Of a DNA stretch of 64,000 nt, positions 27,265 to 35,271 are shown piece by piece. The DNA is from Paenibacillus luteus. Its GTDB lineage: Bacteria; Bacillota; Bacilli; Paenibacillales; Paenibacillaceae. Numbering within the stretch: position 1 is the first letter of the stretch; each line of letters starts with the position of its first letter. The translations under genes were made by a program, and so were the position numbers. Location of the stretch: assembly GCF_006542765.1 (NCBI RefSeq), contig NZ_SKCD01000022.1:531218-595217 (forward strand), written 5' to 3'. A model generated the notes under the pieces. The model did not search any database, had not been told where the DNA came from, and saw only the letters and a list, made by a program, of their open reading frames with translations.

Positions 27265-28044
27265 TTAATGCAATCTGGCCGCATCCACCACAAATATACG
27301 GCTAGGCCAGCAATCGGTAGCGGAACACACCGTCAGCATATAGTCCAGGTCCAGCTCGAACTGTCGTAAATGCCAGCCGCATAACTCCGGCGTTTGGCCT
27401 TCCACCGCGGATCGAAGCATCGGAGGGGCTGAGGCCCCCATCGCTTCCACGCCTATATTTTCCCCTCCCGCCGCTTCGGCGACCGTGCCAGGAAGGGAGA
27501 CGCCTCCCTCCTGCACTACGCTGAACGAGTCCAGGGGGATCGATAAACCTTTGCCCACTGCCTTTATACAGCTTTCTTTGGCTGTCCAGATACGATAAAA
27601 CAGCCGGTCCCGGCCTTCCGCGGAATGGTTGCTCAATGCCTCGTATTCGCTGGTGGCGAACATGGCGCGCGCAAGCTCCATATCCGCCTTTCCGATTACC
27701 TCGATATCGATGCCGATGGACTCCGTATGAAACGCCGCAACCGTCCATGCCCCGGAGTGGGATACGTTGAATTGCACCTCGTTTCCACGGAGATACGGCT
27801 TGTTATACGCGTTTTTAACAAACTGAAGCTTTGCGGCAACCAGCCCGAATTGAACGCGCAGCACATACCGGACCAACATATCGCCGGCAAGCGATCGCCA
27901 TTGATCCTGCCAATGATGGAACCGGGAGACGCGGAGCGCTCTGTCCGCCGGCACCAGCGAAGCCCAGCGTGCTATGCGCTCGCAGTCCTGCCGCGTGTTC
28001 CGGGGATTCATCCGCACCGCGTAGATTACCGGGGTCGTTCTCAT
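27265..28044 (-). CDS. Sfp-type 4'-phosphopantetheinyl transferase
   Basis: 259 aa. Contains KPYLRGNEVQFNVSHSGAW, the Mg-binding SIGIDIEVIGKAD, and FYRIWTAKESCIKAVGKGL, the signature motifs of Sfp-family PPTases. It transfers phosphopantetheine from CoA to the Ser of the PCP domains encoded upstream in the same operon. It overlaps the MbtH-like gene by 4 nt and is the last gene of the cluster. An in-cluster PPTase makes the pathway self-sufficient after transfer. Confidence 0.93.
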   Translation of the reverse strand: MRTTPVIYAVRMNPRNTRQDCERIARWASLVPADRALRVSRFHHWQDQWRSLAGDMLVRYVLRVQFGLVAAKLQFVKNAYNKPYLRGNEVQFNVSHSGAWTVAAFHTESIGIDIEVIGKADMELARAMFATSEYEALSNHSAEGRDRLFYRIWTAKESCIKAVGKGLSIPLDSFSVVQEGGVSLPGTVAEAAGGENIGVEAMGASAPPMLRSAVEGQTPELCGWHLRQFELDLDYMLTVCSATDCWPSRIFVVDAARLH

Positions 28045-28247
28045 GTCAGCCGAAGGCTGCGCGGCGTCAGATCGCTCCAGACTTCATTGACATAAGTCAT
28101 GCAGTCTTCCTTCGTGCCGGTTTTACCTGCATCGCTCCAACCAGCCGGGTTCGCCATGGCGAGCGGCCACAGGGCGTATTGCTCCTCCTCGTTGACGACG
28201 ACCTTGTAAAGAGACTCTTTCTTCATTTCCGTTGTTCCATCGACCAT
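28041..28247 (-). CDS. MbtH-like NRPS chaperone
   Basis: 68 aa from the ATG at 28247, chosen because GGAGGAGG lies 7 nt upstream; a longer frame reaches 28274 but lacks such a site. Motifs NEEEQYALWPLAMANPAGW and the C-terminal YVNEVWSDLTPRSLR fit the MbtH family, which binds adenylation domains and is needed for their folding or activity. It starts 23 nt after the NRPS stop and overlaps the PPTase gene. Confidence 0.93.
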   Translation of the reverse strand: MVDGTTEMKKESLYKVVVNEEEQYALWPLAMANPAGWSDAGKTGTKEDCMTYVNEVWSDLTPRSLRLT

Positions 28248-28270
28248 ACGCTTATCCTCCTCCATTATTT

Positions 28271-31200
28271 TCACGCTCCGACTCCCATTTGACGATCGGC
28301 GCGATTCTGCAATTGATCCTTGTCCCGGATGATAACCGCGTCAGGCACGGCATCCGGCAATATCGTCTCCATGTGGCGAAGCTGGGGATAACTCATTCCG
28401 ATTACGGCCCAAATGAACAAGATTAGTCCAATCCCCGTAATCAGCAAGCCCATTCCGCCGGCGGGGCCGAACAATCCAGCTTCGGAAATACCCCTGGGCA
28501 GCGACGACGCAAGAGGCGCGAATAAGGATGCGACGAGCGGACCAGCCAATAGGAAACTGAGCGGTCTCATGCTAAAGGCCATGACCTGATTCGTGGCTAG
28601 AACGCGTCCCTGAAGCTCCAGTCCGACCTTTGTCTGAATGAGTGCCAACCAATGCGTGTTGATGAGCGCAAGCGCCATGCCAAAGCCAAACAGCCCGACC
28701 GCTGCCGTAGCGAGCGAAGGATAGATGCCTACGACCGCGATCGACAGTCCCGTCAGCATGACGAAGCCAACCATGCCGTCCGCTCTTCGGTCGAATCCGC
28801 CCCAAATCGTCATCAGAATCGAACCTATCAGAAGTCCCGCTCCTTCAAAGGCGATGACCAAACCAACCTTGTCCGCTGTCATGAACTGCATGAGAAAAGG
28901 CGTGGTCAACACGTTGTACAAGCTCATAAAGAAGTTGACGACAATGAAAAAAACAACCATCGCGACCAGACTCTTACGGTTAACGATGTATTTCCAGCCC
29001 CCGATGATTTCCTTGATCATCGGCTCCTCCCGTTTTTTGAACATCAGGTTCGGGAAACGGAGCAAGGACAAAATCAGAATGGATGCGCTTAGCAGCACCA
29101 GATCGATCAAGACGATGCGCTGCAAGCCGATCAAAACGACCAAAGCTCCGCCCATCGCCGGAGCCATAATCCCGTTCAGCGACATGACGAGCTGTCCTAA
29201 TCCGTTGGCGTGGCCCAAGTACCTTTTGGGAATGAGCTGCGCCGTGGCCGCCTGATACGCCGGCATCGTAAAGGCGTTTGCAATAGACCCCAGACCCGCC
29301 GCCAAGTAAATGGCCCACAACGAGAGCGCATCCAGATAAAGCATCGTGGCGATGAAAATAACGGAACAAAGTGCCAGCATCTGGCCCACAAGCATAACCT
29401 TCCGTCTGTCGTAACGGTCCACTACCGCGCCGGCGATGGGGAGCAGCAGCAGAGTCGGCAGGATGGCGTAAAGCGATATCGTCGCATAATCCGAAATCGA
29501 GCCCGTCCGACCGTATACCCAAATCCCCAGCGCAAAGCCGGTCAGTGACGTGCCGATCGTCGCGATGATCAGACACAGCGTCACCAGCAGAAATGATTTG
29601 ACGCTTGGCTGCACGTCCTTCGTCGCTTGATCCCTAACCGGTGCGGCCGCGGCACTCAGCGCCTCGGAGTCCGTAAGCCGCTCCGTTCTCCGAATCGGCG
29701 CGTCTTCCTTTTCTTCGTCCCACCGGCGGATTTGCTGCGACATAATTTTGGCAACGTGATCGGCCTGATGCTTATGGAAGTAGTGGCCGGCACGCTCCAC
29801 CACATGCAAACGCACATCATGGCTGAAATCCCGCCACTCCTCATACCGCTCCTCGTAAAATTCGGTCATCCGGTCAGCACTGCCCACGATGCACGACACG
29901 GGCGCCTTCAGCTTGGGCCTCTCTGGCAGCGCGAACAGTGTCGTGTAATAGTCCTCGGCTTCCCGCGCGTCGTGGCGCATGTTGCGAAGCGCGAATTTTT
30001 GCTCAGCCGTAGAGATTTCGTCGTCGAACCCGCCGAAGGCGCGCAGCATGTCGCGGGCGAACTTGTCGGACGTCCACTTCTCGCGAGGGAACAGAGTATG
30101 CCACCATTCCGTCAGCTTGAACGGCAGACGAGCTCCGGGAAAAGTACCCGCCATAAAAACGCCGTTCACATCGTAACCGCTCTCCTGCAGCATAAACGCG
30201 GTACGCAAAACCATCGCTCCGCCCAGGCAGTGTCCGTAGAGATAGACCTCTCCCTTTGCCTTGCCGCGGATTTCTTCAGCGATCCGGGAAGCCGTCTCCT
30301 CCAGACTGGCCTGGAGCTGTTCAGGTCGGCTGAAATCATGGCCTGGAAGTTCCACAGCATGCAGCGCAAAGTTAGCGGGCAGCACCTTGGCAAGCGGTTG
30401 AAAGGTGATAGCGCTGCCCCCGCCATACGGCACGCAAACCAGCGTCACCGTTTTGCCTCCGATGGTGGAGGCCTTCTTGAATTCAATGAGCAGGTCGTCG
30501 CCTCGCTTCGATCCGGACGCCAGATGCTCGGCCAGCTCCCGCACGGTGGAGTATTGAAACAAGTCCATGACCCCGAACGCGCTGCCCATCTTGCGCACGA
30601 CCTTGATCGCCTTGAACGAATCGCCGCCCAGATCAAAAAAGTCGTTATCGACGCCGATTCCCTCCAAGCCGAGCACCTCCTGCCAAACCCCGGCGATTTC
30701 CCGCTCTTCCTTCGTCTGCGGCGGTGCGTATTGGCTTTCGCCTGCGCGGTTGTCAGCGCTTGGGGCAGGCAACAACGCACGATCCAGCTTTCCGTTGCCG
30801 TTCAACGGCAGGCGATCGATCTCAACAAAGGCCGACGGAAGCATGTATTCGGGCAAAATGCTCTTAAGCTGCTTTCGTATTGCGCTTCCGTCAAGCCGCG
30901 CGCCCGTCGTTTCCCCCGACTCGGGGTCGTCCTCCGAACGCTGCGCGGGCACTAAATAGGCAACCAGCCGTTTATCGCCCGGCTCGTCCTCGCGCACAAC
31001 CACCACGGCGTCGCGCACGCCTTCGGCCTGAAGCAGCGCCTGCTCGATTTCCCCCGTCTCAACCCGGTAACCGCGAATTTTGACCTGCTGGTCCATTCGC
31101 CCGATAAATTGGATAATCCCGCTTGGCAAGTGGCGAACAAGATCGCCGGTCCGGTACATTAAGGCGCCAGGCCTGCCGGCAAGGCGGTCCGGAACAAACC

Positions 31201-33835
31201 GTTCCGCCGTCAAGTCCGGCCTTCCGTAATAGCCCCTCGTGACGGCGCTCCCGCCGATGTACAATTCGCCGATGGCGCCTTGCGGCACCGGCTGGAGATA
31301 AGCATTCAGCACGTATACCGGCACGTTCGGAATGGGGCGTCCAAGCGGAAGCACCGCATGGTGATCCTGCTCGCCCGCTTCGTCCGGCACTTCGTAGGCC
31401 AAAACGGATACGGTCGTTTCCGTCGGACCGTAATGATTCTGAATCCGACACTCCGGCCGCAGACGGCGAATCGCGGCGACGGTCCCCCAATGCGAGGCTT
31501 CGCCCGCCAATATCAAAACCTCGCGAGGCACGACGACTGCGGGGTCTGCTACGCCAAGCAGCGCCTCCATATGGCTCGGGACGATCTTCATGACGTCGAT
31601 CGGATGGGCTTCGCAATAAGCCGCAAACGCGTCGGGATCAGCCGCACGCTCGTAAGGGATAACGTGTAAAGCGCCTCCCGTGGCAAACGCGCACCAAATC
31701 ATCGGCGTGCCAAGATCGGCCGCCAGCGTACTCACGATGGCAAAATGCAAGCCTTTCTTCAACGAAAGCCTTCCCATAATTCCTTCGAGGTAATTGGAGT
31801 AGCTGCGATGCGCCACCGCCACCCCCTTGGGCTTGCCCGTTGATCCCGAGGTGAACAGTACGTACATCAAGTCGTCCGGCCTCGCGATGATTGACGGATT
31901 GCGGCTTTCTTCGCGGGCAATGGCTTCCCGCTCCCCGTCAAGCGACACAATCCGATAGCGAACAGACGCGGCTTCCGCCTCCGCTGCCCAAAAAGCGGTG
32001 GCCGCCATGGCTTCTTCGGTCACAATGACCGACACCGCCGCCTCCCTCGCTATCATGCGTAAGCGTTCTTCTGGCAATTTGGGATCCAGCGGCACATAAG
32101 CGCCTCCCGCCTTCAGTATGCCGAGCATGCCGACGATGATATCGGCGTTGCGCTCCATAAAGAGCCCCACCGTCTCGTTGCGTCCCACCTTCCGTTTCCG
32201 CAGGTAATGTGCCAGACGATTAGCCCGTTCATTCAGCTCGCGGTAAGTCAGCATTCCGCCTTCGCCGTAAACCGCGGCGGCATCCGGCGTCAACTCCGCC
32301 TGACGCTCCGCCAAGAGATGGGGCAGCGCATCGGACACCGGCGACCGCGAGGCGTTCCATTCGGTCAGAACCTTTTCCATTTCCGGCTCGGACAATGCCG
32401 CGGCGGCATATAGCGGCAGCTCGGCGTCTTCCAAAACCCGCTCCAGGATCGTCACGTAATGCTCCGCCATTCGAGAGATCGTCGACTCGCGGAACAAGTC
32501 GGGTCTGTACGTCAGCGTAACTTCCATGCCGGACCGGATATTTTCGAATATCGTCATCGTCAAATCCAGCACGCCGCCCCGCGTCCGATCCCCCACAAAC
32601 GGCAATATTTCCAGGCCGGGCAAATTCACCATCGCCTGGCCGTGGCGCTCGAATAGAAACATCGTGTCGAAAAACAGGGAATGTCCGTTGACGCGCTCCG
32701 GATTCATCACTTCCACGATACGGTCGAACGGCAAATCCTGATGGTCGTTGGCTTCCATAACCGTATCGCGCACAGAGAGCATGAAGTCGCGGAAGGTTCC
32801 CGTCATGTCGACGGAGGAACGGAGGGCAAGCGTATTGGCGAAAAAACCGGCCAGCTTTTCGATTTCCCTCTTTCCGCGATTGGCCATGGGCGTGCCCACT
32901 ACAATTTCGTTTTTTCCGTTGTAGCTTGCAAGCAACACCTTATAGACGGCCAGCAAAAGAACAAACGGCGTGCATCCGAGCCCCTTGCCCCTTTCCCGGA
33001 TTCGCTCGGAGAACGACGCAGCCAGTCGAAGGCTGAAAAAGCCGGTTTTTCGCTCCACCTGGATCGATGGCCGCGGATAGTCGGTCGGCAAGTCCAAGGT
33101 CGCCGGGGGAGGCGTCAGCTTTTCCATCCAATAACGCAGCTGGTTCTCGTGCTCCTTCCCTCTCATCCATTCCCTTTGCCAGACGGCAAAATCCGGATAT
33201 TGAATGCTCAGCTCCGGAAGATTTGGCATTTCACCCGTCGTGATGCCTCGGTAGATCGCCGCAAGCTCCTCGTCGAACACGTCCGCCGACCAGCCGTCGT
33301 ATATTAAATGATGCGTCATCCAGACGAGGACGTGTTTGCTTGCCCCCATGCGAAAAAGCATAGCCTTGACGAGCGGCCCGTTCAGAAAATCGTACGGCAC
33401 CGTCGCTTCTTTCTCCATCCGCTCGTAAACCTTGGTTTCGTCATCCATTACAACGACCGGCAGATCGATCGTCAGCTCCGGAGCAATGATCTGTACAAAT
33501 TCGTCGTTTTCGTAGGCGATGACGGCGCGCATGATTTCGTGCCGCTTGACGATTTCATTCAAGGTCATATGCAAGGCCGCGACGTCCAACTCGCCGATCA
33601 ACGTATAGCCGTTAGCGAAATTGTAGCGGTCGGTGCCGGGCATAAGCTCTTCGAAAAACATGATCCGGTGCTGCGGAAAAGATAACGGAAATCGGTTCGG
33701 TCCCGGCTCGCGGGGCAGCTTCGGAATAGCCGACGAATCTGCTTCCGCCTTTGCCTTTTGCTGCTTGGCCTTCAGCGCGAGCAGGATGCGCCGTTCCTTC
33801 GACATTTGCTCCAGGCTCTCGATGATTTTACTCAT
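28271..33835 (-). CDS. NRPS module C-A-PCP-TE fused to an MFS transporter
   Basis: 1854 aa from the ATG at 33835, which overlaps the glycosyltransferase stop by 8 nt; the 74 extra residues of the longer frame overlap that gene and look non-coding. Condensation domain ~46-480 with HHLIYDG (His175-Gly181). Adenylation ~500-1010 with FTSGSTGKPKG near 660 and YGPTETT. PCP with DLGGDS, phosphopantetheine Ser1073. Alpha/beta-hydrolase thioesterase ~1130-1370 with Cys1203 in YGHCLGGA where Ser is usual; the Asp of VGSADRM and His of RAGHYFH complete a triad. From ~1420 to 1840 an MFS_3-type exporter with about 12 membrane segments (YDRRKVMLVGQML loop). It would add the second residue, release the product and export it. 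My hand-aligned binding pocket (D-L-P-K-I-A-H-V-S) is closest to Asp-type codes; treat as tentative. Confidence 0.92.
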   Translation of the reverse strand: MSKIIESLEQMSKERRILLALKAKQQKAKAEADSSAIPKLPREPGPNRFPLSFPQHRIMFFEELMPGTDRYNFANGYTLIGELDVAALHMTLNEIVKRHEIMRAVIAYENDEFVQIIAPELTIDLPVVVMDDETKVYERMEKEATVPYDFLNGPLVKAMLFRMGASKHVLVWMTHHLIYDGWSADVFDEELAAIYRGITTGEMPNLPELSIQYPDFAVWQREWMRGKEHENQLRYWMEKLTPPPATLDLPTDYPRPSIQVERKTGFFSLRLAASFSERIRERGKGLGCTPFVLLLAVYKVLLASYNGKNEIVVGTPMANRGKREIEKLAGFFANTLALRSSVDMTGTFRDFMLSVRDTVMEANDHQDLPFDRIVEVMNPERVNGHSLFFDTMFLFERHGQAMVNLPGLEILPFVGDRTRGGVLDLTMTIFENIRSGMEVTLTYRPDLFRESTISRMAEHYVTILERVLEDAELPLYAAAALSEPEMEKVLTEWNASRSPVSDALPHLLAERQAELTPDAAAVYGEGGMLTYRELNERANRLAHYLRKRKVGRNETVGLFMERNADIIVGMLGILKAGGAYVPLDPKLPEERLRMIAREAAVSVIVTEEAMAATAFWAAEAEAASVRYRIVSLDGEREAIAREESRNPSIIARPDDLMYVLFTSGSTGKPKGVAVAHRSYSNYLEGIMGRLSLKKGLHFAIVSTLAADLGTPMIWCAFATGGALHVIPYERAADPDAFAAYCEAHPIDVMKIVPSHMEALLGVADPAVVVPREVLILAGEASHWGTVAAIRRLRPECRIQNHYGPTETTVSVLAYEVPDEAGEQDHHAVLPLGRPIPNVPVYVLNAYLQPVPQGAIGELYIGGSAVTRGYYGRPDLTAERFVPDRLAGRPGALMYRTGDLVRHLPSGIIQFIGRMDQQVKIRGYRVETGEIEQALLQAEGVRDAVVVVREDEPGDKRLVAYLVPAQRSEDDPESGETTGARLDGSAIRKQLKSILPEYMLPSAFVEIDRLPLNGNGKLDRALLPAPSADNRAGESQYAPPQTKEEREIAGVWQEVLGLEGIGVDNDFFDLGGDSFKAIKVVRKMGSAFGVMDLFQYSTVRELAEHLASGSKRGDDLLIEFKKASTIGGKTVTLVCVPYGGGSAITFQPLAKVLPANFALHAVELPGHDFSRPEQLQASLEETASRIAEEIRGKAKGEVYLYGHCLGGAMVLRTAFMLQESGYDVNGVFMAGTFPGARLPFKLTEWWHTLFPREKWTSDKFARDMLRAFGGFDDEISTAEQKFALRNMRHDAREAEDYYTTLFALPERPKLKAPVSCIVGSADRMTEFYEERYEEWRDFSHDVRLHVVERAGHYFHKHQADHVAKIMSQQIRRWDEEKEDAPIRRTERLTDSEALSAAAAPVRDQATKDVQPSVKSFLLVTLCLIIATIGTSLTGFALGIWVYGRTGSISDYATISLYAILPTLLLLPIAGAVVDRYDRRKVMLVGQMLALCSVIFIATMLYLDALSLWAIYLAAGLGSIANAFTMPAYQAATAQLIPKRYLGHANGLGQLVMSLNGIMAPAMGGALVVLIGLQRIVLIDLVLLSASILILSLLRFPNLMFKKREEPMIKEIIGGWKYIVNRKSLVAMVVFFIVVNFFMSLYNVLTTPFLMQFMTADKVGLVIAFEGAGLLIGSILMTIWGGFDRRADGMVGFVMLTGLSIAVVGIYPSLATAAVGLFGFGMALALINTHWLALIQTKVGLELQGRVLATNQVMAFSMRPLSFLLAGPLVASLFAPLASSLPRGISEAGLFGPAGGMGLLITGIGLILFIWAVIGMSYPQLRHMETILPDAVPDAVIIRDKDQLQNRADRQMGVGA

Positions 33836-35240
33836 GTAGCGCCCCCTTTGCGGAAAACGGCGCTTTTCCAAGCTGGCGCTGAGCCAGGAGCTGCGCGAGC
33901 AAGGAACGCTTGCTTGCCGACATCTCACGGCCGCCGGCCGCCTTAGCCCGGCTTCCGGCGACCGCGTTATCGTCGCAGGATGCCGCGGTGAGCCTCGACG
34001 ATTTATAGTCTTTTTCCAATGCCGCGGAATCAATGGCGAATTCCGGTCGCCCGACAACGGATTCCATGGCCGCGCAAGCCGCCTCCATCGTATCGTGCTC
34101 CTCCAGCACCTTCGCCAACTGTCGGCAGCGCTCTTTTACCAGTGGGGATTGCATGCCTTTTATGGCGTTTGCGATTAACTCCGGCTGCCACTGCAGCGGG
34201 GGCAAATAATCGCCGATGCCGAGATGTTTGATCCGCATTCCGTTATCCGGCCTATCCGTATCGGCCGCCAGCGCGAGCTGAGGAACGGCCGAAGCCATCG
34301 CGCCCGTGATCGTACCGATGCCGCCGTGGTGGATGACGCCTCCGACAAGCGGATAAACGCCCGCCAGCGGCAATATTTTGTACCAGACGATATGGTCCGG
34401 AAGCTCTTCCTGGATGAATTCCTCGTGCCTAGTAACGAGTATCGCTCGCCCTCCGGACGCTTTGACGCCTTCGATCGCGGCGTGGTAAAAGTTTGGCTTT
34501 ATCATTTTGCCGGTGCCGCCTGTAATGAGCAGCGGGGGCTCGCCTGCCGCAATAAATGACAGCAAGCCGTCGGGCAATGGTTCGTATTCGGTATCGTCCG
34601 CCAGCGGGAATCCGACGGTTTCCACCTTCAGCGCCCATGTCGGCGCCTCCACCGCCTCATCGAAGCTTTGGTGCCAGAAGCCGACGTTTTTGTTAACGGC
34701 CCCCATCCATGACGTCCAGTTGGCGACGGGCGACAAGCCCAAGTCGCAGCGAAACTTGTTGATGAGCGATATGGCGAAGTCGAGGCCAAGCTCCTCCCAA
34801 ATATGGAGCTGCGTCACGTAGTTTGGAGCCAATACACCGGTAACGATAGGCACCCCCATCATCTCGGATACGATCATCGCGACAAAGCCGTCCCTTTCTT
34901 TGCAGATGAGGACGGAATGCTCCTCCCGACATAGCTCGGTCAACATATCGTATTCCTTCCGGAACTTCTCCATGGAGTAATACTTTCGTTGATACGCTTC
35001 GTAGAGATCGGGCTTGTTCAAAGGGTCCTCCATCATGTAGAGGTCCTTCATGATCTCGGTATATTCCTCCGGTTCGTCGATGCCCCTGAACGCGATGCCG
35101 GCCTTATCAGCGAGCGGCTTGAACGCTCCATGCGTAACAAGCGTCGCCTTGTGCCCGCGCCTCCGAAGCGCCGAAGCCAGCCTTAGAAACGGCAATACGT
35201 CGCCATTGGTCATGTGCGTGCTTAGAACAAAATTTGCCAC
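33828..35240 (-). CDS. MGT-type UDP-glycosyltransferase with NRPS-like C-terminal helix
   Basis: 470 aa. GT-B fold of family GT1: N-terminal FVLSTHMTNGDVLPFLRLA acceptor domain and the C-terminal nucleotide-sugar motif IHHGGIGTITGAMASAVPQL followed by DNGMRIKHLGIG. Related enzymes glycosylate macrolides and lipopeptides. An extension past the GT core (~430-470) has the pattern SASKRSLLAQLLAQRQLGK, like the short linker helix at the start of many NRPS modules; the next protein begins with the similar SKERRILLALKAKQQ. The enzyme may therefore dock on the assembly line and glycosylate a carrier-bound intermediate, or simply tailor the released product. The operon order places it between the two NRPS genes. 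Confidence 0.88.
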   Translation of the reverse strand: MANFVLSTHMTNGDVLPFLRLASALRRRGHKATLVTHGAFKPLADKAGIAFRGIDEPEEYTEIMKDLYMMEDPLNKPDLYEAYQRKYYSMEKFRKEYDMLTELCREEHSVLICKERDGFVAMIVSEMMGVPIVTGVLAPNYVTQLHIWEELGLDFAISLINKFRCDLGLSPVANWTSWMGAVNKNVGFWHQSFDEAVEAPTWALKVETVGFPLADDTEYEPLPDGLLSFIAAGEPPLLITGGTGKMIKPNFYHAAIEGVKASGGRAILVTRHEEFIQEELPDHIVWYKILPLAGVYPLVGGVIHHGGIGTITGAMASAVPQLALAADTDRPDNGMRIKHLGIGDYLPPLQWQPELIANAIKGMQSPLVKERCRQLAKVLEEHDTMEAACAAMESVVGRPEFAIDSAALEKDYKSSRLTAASCDDNAVAGSRAKAAGGREMSASKRSLLAQLLAQRQLGKAPFSAKGALHE

Positions 35241-35271
35241 AAATATTATCCTCCCGTCACTCTGCCGCCTC

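Noticed and set aside
29627..30955. 442-codon plus-strand frame
   Set aside because: Antisense to the TE/PCP/A region of the NRPS in high-GC DNA where long shadow frames are expected; Arg/His-rich with no domain.
33836..34057. N-terminal 74-codon extension of the NRPS frame
   Set aside because: Overlaps the glycosyltransferase, is Arg/Pro-rich and unlike any NRPS N-terminus; the ATG at 33835 fits both homology and gene overlap.
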